The notes beneath the pieces are model-generated. The model was not told the DNA's origin and ran no database searches. It saw only the letters and a list, made by a program, of their open reading frames with translations. This document shows, piece after piece, positions 49,190 to 56,870 of a DNA stretch of 59,447 nucleotides. The position numbers were made by a program, and so were the translations under genes. Every line of letters begins with the position of its first letter. Position 1 is the first letter of the stretch. The stretch comes from SG8-30 sp964406445 (GTDB lineage: Bacteria > Pseudomonadota > Gammaproteobacteria > Steroidobacterales > Steroidobacteraceae), in the NCBI GenBank assembly GCA_964406445.1, contig CAYORU010000022.1, positions 1 to 59,447 on the forward strand, in the 5' to 3' direction.

Positions 49190-51057
49190 GGGCGGGTCTC
49201 CAGGTGGGCGCCGGGGTCGTCGCGGCGGGTCATCCGCCGCGCCCGGGCCAGCGCGCCGTCGAGGTCGAAGGCGGGCGCGAAGTCGAGCGAGCGCAGCCGA
49301 CGCTCGTAGGCGGGGCGGAAGCGCTGCATGGTGTCGAGGATCGGGTTGCAGGCGGTGTGGCCGAGCCCGCAGTGCGCGGACTTCATGAGCAGCTCGTTCA
49401 GCCGGTCGATCTCGGCCAGCTCGTGCCGGCTGCCGTTGCCGGCGCGGATCTTCTCCATCGCCTGCATGAGCATCGAGGTGCCCACCCGGCAGGGCGTGCA
49501 GAAGCCGCAGCTCTCGTGGGCGAAGAAGCGCGTGTAGCCGGCCGCCACCTCGAACATGTCGCGGCTGTCGTCGAAGACGGTGAAGGCGCCGGCGGTCGGC
49601 AGGTCCTCGAAGGCGATGTGCCGGTCGAATTCCGGCGCCGCGATGCAGATGCCGGAGGGCCCGCTGACCTGCACCGCCTGCGCGGCCCGCGCGCCGGCCG
49701 CCTCGAGCACCTCGCGGACGGTCACGCCGAACGGATACTCGTACAGCCCCGGCCGCGCCACGTCGCCCGCCACCGACAGGATCTTGGTGCCCGAGGACTT
49801 GAGCGTGCCGATGCCGCGCCACCACTCGCCGCCCTTGACCGCGATCAGCGCCGCGGCGGCGAGCGTCTCGACGTTGTTCACGATGGTCGGCTGGCCGAGG
49901 TAGCCGTGGGTCACGGGATAGGGCGGACGGTTGCGCGGCACGGCGCGCTTGCCCTCGAGCGACTCGATCAGCGCGGATTCCTCGCCGCAGACGTAGCTGC
50001 CGGCGCCGACGTGGATCGTGACGTCGAAGTCGAAGCCCGGCTGGCCGCAGATGCCCTGTCCCAGCAGGCCGTCGGCGCGACGGCGCTCGAGCACCGCCTG
50101 CAGCGGCTCGAGCAGGTAGCGGTATTCGCCGCGCAGGTACAGGAAGCCCTGGCCCGCGCCGATGCACCAGGCGGCCACCGTCATGCCGTCGAAAACCAGG
50201 TCGGCATGGCTTGCGAGCAGGACGCGGTCCTTGAAGGTGCCGGGCTCGCCCTCGTCGGCGTTGCAGACCACGTAGCGGGCGTTGCCGGTGGCGTGGCGGC
50301 AGGCTTCCCACTTGGTGCCGGTGGTGAAGCCCGCGCCGCCGCGGCCGCGCAGGTTCGAGCGCTTGATCTCCTCGAGCGTGGCGACCGGGCCGAGCGCCGC
50401 GCCGACGTAGGCCTCGCGCCAGGAGCGCTCGTTGGCCGGCCGCTCCGCCGAGCCGCGGGCGCCGCGCGCCAGCGCCGCGCGCAGCGGCTCGCCCGGCGCG
50501 AGCCCGTGGCCGAGCAGGACGTCGGCGCGGCGCAGGTTGTCCTCGACGGCGAAGAATTCCGCCGGCCACTCCGGCAGCGGCACGCGGCCGGCGACGAGCT
50601 CGCAGATGCGCTCGACGCGGGCCTCGTCGAGGCGGGTCAGCGCGCGCCCGTTGACCAGGAGCGCCGGGCCCTGGTCGCACATGCCGGTGCAGGACGTGCG
50701 ATCGACCGACACCAGCCCGTCCTCGGACAGCTTGCCGGGCTCGACCCACAGCGTCCGGCACATCTGGTCGAGCAGCCGCTCGCTGCCCGCCATCCGGTCG
50801 GTGACGTTGTCGGAGAACAGGATCCGGTACTCGCCGAGCGGCTCGGTCGACAGGAACGAGTAGTAGCTGGCGACGCCGGCGACGCGCGAGTAGGGCCGGC
50901 GCAGCAGGCGGGCGACGTGCGCGAGCGCCGGCCGCGGCACGTAGCCGAATTCCTCCTGCAGCTCGCGAAGCACCTGCAGCAGCGCGGTCGGCTGGTGGCC
51001 CCAGCGGGCGAGCGCGGCGCGGACGCGCGGCTCGAGTTCGGCGATCGGGACGGGCAT
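49186..51057 (-). CDS. hoxF: Hydrogenase diaphorase subunit HoxF, copy 1 (NuoE-NuoF fusion)
   Basis: A 623-residue fusion. Residues 1-155 are NuoE-like; only the second Cys pair of the [2Fe-2S] site is present (C123, C127 in RTSCTGMCDQGP). Residues about 225-600 are NuoF-like: FMN/NADH loop LRGRGGAGFTTGTKW (236-250), NADEGEPGTFKDR (267-279), CGEESAL (357-363; E359/E360) and the [4Fe-4S] motif ESCGFCTPCRVGT with a later HCGLG. The intact CGEE indicates NAD(H) preference. GGAG is 4 nt before the ATG, behind a 7-bp hairpin (51074-51090). It sits 182 nt downstream of copy 2. Confidence 0.92.
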   Translation of the reverse strand: MPVPIAELEPRVRAALARWGHQPTALLQVLRELQEEFGYVPRPALAHVARLLRRPYSRVAGVASYYSFLSTEPLGEYRILFSDNVTDRMAGSERLLDQMCRTLWVEPGKLSEDGLVSVDRTSCTGMCDQGPALLVNGRALTRLDEARVERICELVAGRVPLPEWPAEFFAVEDNLRRADVLLGHGLAPGEPLRAALARGARGSAERPANERSWREAYVGAALGPVATLEEIKRSNLRGRGGAGFTTGTKWEACRHATGNARYVVCNADEGEPGTFKDRVLLASHADLVFDGMTVAAWCIGAGQGFLYLRGEYRYLLEPLQAVLERRRADGLLGQGICGQPGFDFDVTIHVGAGSYVCGEESALIESLEGKRAVPRNRPPYPVTHGYLGQPTIVNNVETLAAAALIAVKGGEWWRGIGTLKSSGTKILSVAGDVARPGLYEYPFGVTVREVLEAAGARAAQAVQVSGPSGICIAAPEFDRHIAFEDLPTAGAFTVFDDSRDMFEVAAGYTRFFAHESCGFCTPCRVGTSMLMQAMEKIRAGNGSRHELAEIDRLNELLMKSAHCGLGHTACNPILDTMQRFRPAYERRLRSLDFAPAFDLDGALARARRMTRRDDPGAHLETRP

Positions 51058-51239
51058 GGCGCTCCTCGCCGGACCGCCGCCATGCGGCGGGCCGGCATCG
51101 ACAGCCTGCGCCTTCGAGCCTCGGCGAAAAATGCCGGAAAATCCCATCGTGCTTTCGCCCGGCCCAAGCCACTGGCGCGACGGGGGTTTCCCGACGCTCC
51201 CATGCGACCGGCACGAGGCCCGGGCGGCGTGCAGGCGCC

Positions 51240-53078
51240 TCAAGGGGGAAGGTGCGCGCCCTGGTCGTCGCGGCCGGTCATGCGCCGCGCACGGTCGAGC
51301 GCCCCGTCGAGGTCGAAGGCCGGCTCGAGCGCGGAGGAGCCGAGCCGGCGCTCGTAGGCGGGCCGGAAGCGGCGCAGCGTGTCGAGCAGCGGCCGCGGCG
51401 CGGATTCGCCGAGCCCGCAGTGGCTCGCCACGCGCATCAGCCGGCCGAGCTGCTCGATGCGCGCGAGATCGTGCTGCGAGCCCTTGCCGCTCGCGATCTT
51501 GTCGACGACGTTGCGCAGCAGCGAGGTGCCGACGCGGCAGGGCGTGCAGAATCCGCAGCTCTCCTCGGCAAAAAAGTGCGTGTAGTGCCGCGCGATCTCG
51601 AACATGTCGCGGCGCTGGCCGAACACCACGAACGCGCCGCCGGTCTCGACGTCCTCGAAGGCGATGCGCCGGCCGAACTCGTCCTTGCCGAGGCAGGCCC
51701 CGGACGGGCCGCCGGCCTGCACGGCGATCGCGTCCGCGCCACCGCAGTCGGCGAGCACCTCGTCGATCCGCACGCCGAGCGGATACTCGTAGACCCCGGG
51801 CCGCTCGCAGTCGCCCGACACCGACAGCAGCTTGGTGCCGGCGGAACGCGCGGTCCCGCGCGCGCGGAACCAGTCCGCGCCGTGGCGGGCGATCAGCGCC
51901 GCCGCGCAGTAGCTCTCTACGTTGTTCACGATGGTCGGCAGGCCGAGGTAGCCGACCTCGGCGAGCCGCGGCGGGCGGTTGCGGGGAATGCCGCGCTTGC
52001 CCTCGAGCGACTCGACCAGCGCCGAGGCCTCGCCGCAGACGTAGGAGCCCGCGCCGACGTGGATCTCGACGTCGAAATCGAAGCCGGCACGGCCGCAGAT
52101 CGAGGCGCCGAGCAGCCCCTGCTCGCGGCGGCGGGCCAGCGTCTCCTGCATCGCGTCGAGCAGCCAGCGATACTCGCCGCGCAGGTAGACGAAGCCGAGC
52201 GCGGCGCCGATGCCCCAGGCGGCCACCGTCATGCCCTCGACCACGAGATCGAAGTGGCGGCGCAGCAGCAGCCGGTCCTTGAAGGTGCCGGGCTCGCCCT
52301 CGTCGGCGTTGCAGACGACCACGCGCGGCGTCACCGGGCGGCGGCTGCAGCTCTCCCACTTCACGCCGGTGGTGAAGCCCGCGCCGCCGCGACCGAGCAG
52401 CTTCGCCGCCTTGATCTCGTCGAGCAGCGCCTGCGGCCCGCTGCCGGCGGCGTCGCCGCGCGCGATCGCCGCCCGGACGGCCTCGCCGGGGGCGGTCCGG
52501 TCGCCGAGCAGCACGTCGGCGCGGCGCACGTTTTCCTCGACTTCGAACAGCTCCGCGGGCCATGCCGTGACCGGCGTCCGCGCCAGCATCAGCTCGCAGA
52601 GCTGCTCCGCCCGGGCAGGCGTGAGCCGCGTGACCGGCCGGTCGTTGACGAGCAGCGCCGGCGCCTGGTCGCACAGGCCGAGGCCCGGCGTGCGGTCGAC
52701 GCTCACGAGACCGTCCTCGGAGAGCCGGCCCGGCTCGAGCCACAGCCGCTCGCACAGCCACGCGAGGCGCTCGCCGGCGCCGGCCATGCGGTCGGGGACG
52801 TCGTCGGAGAACAGGAGCCGGTACTCGCCCCGCGGCTCGGCGTGCAGGAAGGCGTAGAAGGCCACCACGCCGCGGACCTGCGCGAGCGGCACGCCGAGCC
52901 CGCGCGCGGCGGCCGTCAGCGCCGCCGGCGGCAGCCAGCCAAGACCCTCCTGGGCGGCGCGCAGCACCTGCAGCAGGCGATGCGGGGCCGGGCCCCAGCG
53001 CTCGATGGCGCGCGCGACCGCGGCGGCGGCTTCGGCGTCGCCGGGATGGCGTCGGGACGTGGCGGCGGGACCTTCCAT
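51240..53078 (-). CDS. Second, diverged HoxF-like subunit (NuoE-NuoF fusion) with altered NAD-specificity residue
   Basis: A 612-residue paralogue in tandem with hoxF copy 1. The NuoF part keeps GRGGAGFTTGVKW (about 229-241), NADEGEPGTFKDR, the ESCGFCTPCRVGT cluster and SHCGLG, so FMN and [4Fe-4S] binding should be intact. Two differences stand out. The NuoE-like site reads RTPGLGLCDQAP, so the first Cys of the pair is replaced and this domain cannot hold a normal [2Fe-2S]. And CGEE has become CGEA (A351, codon 52028-52026); the second Glu in NuoF hinders NADP(H). Use of NADP(H) is an inference. Start at ATG 53078; no clear ribosome-binding site. Confidence 0.9.
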   Translation of the reverse strand: MEGPAATSRRHPGDAEAAAAVARAIERWGPAPHRLLQVLRAAQEGLGWLPPAALTAAARGLGVPLAQVRGVVAFYAFLHAEPRGEYRLLFSDDVPDRMAGAGERLAWLCERLWLEPGRLSEDGLVSVDRTPGLGLCDQAPALLVNDRPVTRLTPARAEQLCELMLARTPVTAWPAELFEVEENVRRADVLLGDRTAPGEAVRAAIARGDAAGSGPQALLDEIKAAKLLGRGGAGFTTGVKWESCSRRPVTPRVVVCNADEGEPGTFKDRLLLRRHFDLVVEGMTVAAWGIGAALGFVYLRGEYRWLLDAMQETLARRREQGLLGASICGRAGFDFDVEIHVGAGSYVCGEASALVESLEGKRGIPRNRPPRLAEVGYLGLPTIVNNVESYCAAALIARHGADWFRARGTARSAGTKLLSVSGDCERPGVYEYPLGVRIDEVLADCGGADAIAVQAGGPSGACLGKDEFGRRIAFEDVETGGAFVVFGQRRDMFEIARHYTHFFAEESCGFCTPCRVGTSLLRNVVDKIASGKGSQHDLARIEQLGRLMRVASHCGLGESAPRPLLDTLRRFRPAYERRLGSSALEPAFDLDGALDRARRMTGRDDQGAHLPP

Positions 53079-53146
53079 GGCGACGCCACGTTGCCGCCGC
53101 CGCGCCCGGCCGGCAATCGCGGAAATCCCCAACGGGGAATGGCGAG

Positions 53147-53172
53147 GGCGTCGCGGCCGCGGCCGCGACGCC
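53147..53172. other. Perfect 26-bp inverted repeat between mcr and the hox genes
   Basis: The repeat starts GGCGTCGCGG and ends CCGCGACGCC and is fully self-complementary (11-bp stem with a 4-base CGCG loop). It lies 8 nt after the mcr stop. A smaller hairpin (TCCCC-AAC-GGGGA, 53126-53138) follows. There is no U-run, so this is a processing, stability or Rho-related element, not a classical intrinsic terminator. Confidence 0.6.
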
Positions 53173-53180
53173 GGTGCCCC

Positions 53181-56100
53181 TCAGACGGTGATCGCGAGAC
53201 CGCGATAGATGCGCGAGCGGTAGCGGCTCTCCTCCGCCTCGACGATCGGCGCGGCGGCGAGCAGCACGGCGTTGGCGAAGCGGCGGTATTCCTCGGCCTG
53301 CTCGCTGGCGTCGCGCGGCTCCTCGCTGCGCATGCGCCGGGTGAGGTTCACCTGGTTCACCGGGACGCCCGCGTAGAGCCGCTCGTTCTCCACGCCGAGC
53401 GTCGCCGTGAAGGCGTGCAGCGTGGTCTTGACGAAGTTCGCCATCGCGAACTGCGCCAGCGTGCCGCCGACCGGCACGTCGGGCGAGACCAGGATGAGCC
53501 GCGTGCCCTTGAACAGCGACACCCGCCGCGCCACGCGGAAATGGTGCGTCAGGTTCGCCTCGACCAGGTCGGCGAAGCCCGTCGCGTCGAGGTGATCGCG
53601 GCCGTCGATGCCGAAGAGCGCCGGCGGGATCGGCGCGAACGGCGTCGAGACCACCGCCGCCGGCTTGCCGCCGGCGCGAAACGCCGCGTCGAGCCCCGCC
53701 TCGAGGTCGTCGCCGACCGCCTGGTAGCTCACCCGGTCGTGGCCTAGCGCGCGGCCGAGCGTCTCCTTGATGCGCTGGCCGGCCTCGGCGGTACGGGTCA
53801 GCATCACCACGCTGCCGACGTGCGCTTCGGCGAGGAACAGGCGCGTCGCGGCGGCCAGCGGCTCTGCCATGTGCTCGCCGATCAGCCAGATGGTCTCGCC
53901 CTCCATGCGGTCGACCCGCTCCTGCTTGGCGGAGCCGAAGAGCTCGCGCTCGGTGATGGTCCGCTCCTGGTGCAGGCCGCCGGAGGGCTCGAAGGTCTCG
54001 CCGGAGATCGCGCGATCCGCCATGAAGAACACGGTCGCGAGCGCCACGTCGGTCTCGGTGGGCATGCGCTTCAGGTGCAGCATGCCGAGCACGCCCTTAC
54101 GGATCTTCTCCGCGTCCGCCTGCCAGGCCTCCGGATCGAGGAACGGCTCCGGCGGCTCGGGCAGCGCCTCGACCCAGGCCGCGGCCCGGGTGCGCTCGGG
54201 CTCGCCTTCGAACATGCAGCCGTTGGCCAGCCGGGCGATGAGCCGAGTCGCCATCGCGCGGGTCATCAGGAAACGCAGGCAGGAGTAGTCGCGCTCGTCG
54301 TCTTCCGCGCCGCCGTCGGCGACCAGCCGCGCCGCCAGCTTGCGCAGCGGCTCGGGCGCCGTCGTCGAGTGCGCCAGCAGCCCGAGGTCGTTCGCGGCGA
54401 GCGCCTCCAGCACCGCGTCCATCGGCGCGCCGGCCTCGAGCGACTTCATGACCGCGCCGTGCAGCTGGTTGAGCCGCTTGTTGCCGGCGATCAGCTTGGC
54501 GCGGCGGTCGAACAACCCCGCCTTGCCGTCCTTGCCCTTGAGCCGCTGGCCCTCGACCGGGCCGGGCGCGATCGCGTTGATCTGGATCTCCGGGCCGACG
54601 AACCGCGCCAGGTTCTCGACGAGCGCGCGCTGGCCGGCCTTGGAGACGGCGTAGTCTGCGCGGTTCGGGTAGGGCACGGCGATGTACTTCTCGCCGCCGA
54701 AGTACGAGCTGACGTTCAGGATGTAGCCCGAGCCCTGCGCCTTCATGCGCGGGACCACCTTCTCGATCAGCGAGTAGTTGGAGTTGAGGTTGGCCTCGAG
54801 GGTCGCGCGCCAGGCGTCCGGGTCCATGTCGACGACCATCTGCTCGGCGCCGGCGACGCCGGCGTTGTTGACCAGGTAGTCGATCCGCCCGAAGGCGGCG
54901 TAGGTCGCCTCCAGCGCGCGGCGCAGCGAGCGCTCATCCCCGACGTCGACGTCCGCGAGCACCTTCACGCGGTCCTGCGGCTGGTAGTAGCCGATGCCCT
55001 CCAGCTCGCGGACGATCGAGGCGCGCATCTTCTCGAGCGCGTCCGCGCCGCGCGCGGTCATCATGACCTTCGCGCCGCCGATCGCGAGCAGGCGCGCCAG
55101 CTGGCCGCCGATGCCGGCCGAGCCGCCCGTGATGAGCACGCACTTGCCCAGGTGCAGGCCCATCAGCGACTCGATCCAGCCGAGCACGGAGCGCTGCGAG
55201 CCGGTGGACTCGGCGATGCTCACGGGCACGTACAGGCAGATCTGCGGAATGCGTCGCTTGAGGAACAGCAGCCGCGCCGCCTGGCCGGCGGCGAACGGGA
55301 GCGACTCGTCCTCTGCGTTCGTCCAGCGCAGCACCTGGTTGGACCACTCCACCGCCGCCCGGTCGCCGGCATTCACCTGCAGCTCGCTCTCGTCGCGCCA
55401 GATGCGGATCAGCTCCTCGATCGCGGCGCGCAGGATGTCGGCGTAGACGTTGCCCGCGCCGTCGTCGCCGTTCGACACGAACACCGCACGCGGCGCCGCG
55501 TTCCGCGGCGCGGTGGCGCTCCAGAAGCGGGTCAGCTCGCGCGCCACTGAGATCGCCCCGCAGAGCTCGGTGGTGAGGAAGTTATCGACGTCCGTGTCGC
55601 TCACCTCGCACAGCGGCTCGCGGAAGCGGTAGGCGCCGTAGGCCGGCAGGATCACCGCGCCGTGCAGCGGGCCGTGCGCCTGCGAGGCCTGCGCGCGGGA
55701 TGCGGACAGCACGTCGGCCAGCGTGCCGGCCCGGCTGCGGTCGAACAGCACCGGCTCGATGCGCGCGTCCTCGCCTTCCCGGCCGAGCGCCGCCCTGGCC
55801 GCGCGCACGCCCTCCTCCGAGCCCAGCCCCAGCAGCACGTGCGCGCCGGTCGCGGCCTGAACGCGCGCGATCTCGAGCGCGTCGGCCACCTGGTCGCCGC
55901 CGGCGACCAGCACGGTCGCGCCGCTGCCGTCGAGCGTCCTGAGCTCCGGCCGCGCGGTGAAGGTGGAGCGCGACTCCTGCCACACCTGCATGCCGTTCGT
56001 GACCTCGAAGCTCTGCGCGGAGAAGGATTTCGACTCGTCGCTGCCGAGGAACACCGCGGCCGCGGCCACGTCGTCGATCGTTGGGTAGGCGGGCGCGAGC

Positions 56101-56870
56101 GTGCCGTCCGCCTTCTCGACGGACAGGGCCATGGTGCCGAGGAAGTCGCTGGCGGTCGTGCCGTGCCCGACCTTCTTCAGCTTGTCCATCGCCGCGAACA
56201 CGTTGTGGATGCGCTCGCTCTCGATCGGGCCGGGGTAGATGAGGTTGACGCGGATGCCCTTCGGCCCGAGCTGCAGCGCGAGGTGGCGCGAGAAGGTGTT
56301 GAGCGCGGCCTTGGGCACCACGTAGGGCGCGCGGCCGTAGTAGCGGGTGCGCGAGAAGATGGTGGAGACGTTGATGATGCTGGCGCCGGGCTTGAGGTGC
56401 GGCGCGGCGACGCGGCACATGTTCCAGGTCAGCCCGAACAGGTTCGAGACGGCCTCGCGCACGGTCTCGGTGTCGTTGGCGCCCGCGGCGCGCAGCGCGT
56501 CCACTTCCTCGCGCGTGAGCGGCGCCTGGCCGAGCGGGGTCTTCGGGCCCGTGGAACCCGCGTTGTTGAGCAGCACGTCGAGGCGGCCGTACTTCTCGAT
56601 CACGGTCTCGATGCCGACGCGCGCCTGGCCGGGATCCGCGGCGTCGAAGGGCAGGACGAGGGCCGCGTCGGCCGCCTTGCCGATCTGGCCGCGGATGTGC
56701 TCGAGCGTCGACTCGAGCTTGGCGCGGTTGCGCCCGACCATCACGACGTGCGCGCCCTCCTCGAGGTAGCGGCGCACGAGGGTCTCGCCGAAGTTGCCCC
56801 CCGCGCCGGTGATCATCGCGACCTTGCCGGCCAGCCGGCCGGTCTTCGCGCGGGTCTTCTTCGTGCTCAT
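53181..56870 (-). CDS. mcr: Bifunctional malonyl-CoA reductase (two SDR modules)
   Basis: A 1229-residue protein close in length and sequence to the Chloroflexus enzyme (about 1220). It reduces malonyl-CoA to malonate semialdehyde and then to 3-hydroxypropionate, using two NADPH. The N-module (semialdehyde reduction) has TGAGGNFG (21-28), NNAG (102-105), S169, Y183 and K187 (APYVVPK). The C-module (CoA-ester reduction) has TGGSAGIG (581-588), NNAG (668-671), S721, Y740 and K744 (NRADYAVSK). C-terminal segments LTHHFRVARR and YRGLAITV also fit. ATG at 56870 overlaps the pcs stop (ATGA), so the longer frame upstream is rejected. Confidence 0.95.
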   Translation of the reverse strand: MSTKKTRAKTGRLAGKVAMITGAGGNFGETLVRRYLEEGAHVVMVGRNRAKLESTLEHIRGQIGKAADAALVLPFDAADPGQARVGIETVIEKYGRLDVLLNNAGSTGPKTPLGQAPLTREEVDALRAAGANDTETVREAVSNLFGLTWNMCRVAAPHLKPGASIINVSTIFSRTRYYGRAPYVVPKAALNTFSRHLALQLGPKGIRVNLIYPGPIESERIHNVFAAMDKLKKVGHGTTASDFLGTMALSVEKADGTLAPAYPTIDDVAAAAVFLGSDESKSFSAQSFEVTNGMQVWQESRSTFTARPELRTLDGSGATVLVAGGDQVADALEIARVQAATGAHVLLGLGSEEGVRAARAALGREGEDARIEPVLFDRSRAGTLADVLSASRAQASQAHGPLHGAVILPAYGAYRFREPLCEVSDTDVDNFLTTELCGAISVARELTRFWSATAPRNAAPRAVFVSNGDDGAGNVYADILRAAIEELIRIWRDESELQVNAGDRAAVEWSNQVLRWTNAEDESLPFAAGQAARLLFLKRRIPQICLYVPVSIAESTGSQRSVLGWIESLMGLHLGKCVLITGGSAGIGGQLARLLAIGGAKVMMTARGADALEKMRASIVRELEGIGYYQPQDRVKVLADVDVGDERSLRRALEATYAAFGRIDYLVNNAGVAGAEQMVVDMDPDAWRATLEANLNSNYSLIEKVVPRMKAQGSGYILNVSSYFGGEKYIAVPYPNRADYAVSKAGQRALVENLARFVGPEIQINAIAPGPVEGQRLKGKDGKAGLFDRRAKLIAGNKRLNQLHGAVMKSLEAGAPMDAVLEALAANDLGLLAHSTTAPEPLRKLAARLVADGGAEDDERDYSCLRFLMTRAMATRLIARLANGCMFEGEPERTRAAAWVEALPEPPEPFLDPEAWQADAEKIRKGVLGMLHLKRMPTETDVALATVFFMADRAISGETFEPSGGLHQERTITERELFGSAKQERVDRMEGETIWLIGEHMAEPLAAATRLFLAEAHVGSVVMLTRTAEAGQRIKETLGRALGHDRVSYQAVGDDLEAGLDAAFRAGGKPAAVVSTPFAPIPPALFGIDGRDHLDATGFADLVEANLTHHFRVARRVSLFKGTRLILVSPDVPVGGTLAQFAMANFVKTTLHAFTATLGVENERLYAGVPVNQVNLTRRMRSEEPRDASEQAEEYRRFANAVLLAAAPIVEAEESRYRSRIYRGLAITV

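Noticed and set aside
46512..51357. Several plus-strand open frames of 200-700 codons antisense to the hox genes
   Set aside because: All are shadows of strongly supported minus-strand hydrogenase genes (rich in His/Gln/Arg, no domains).
49186..53078. Tandem hoxF copies as an assembly duplication
   Set aside because: The copies differ throughout at protein level, have different N-termini and key residues, and are separated by unique sequence.
53147..53172. Rho-independent terminator after mcr
   Set aside because: Stem is strong, but no T-run follows on the minus strand; listed as an inverted repeat only.
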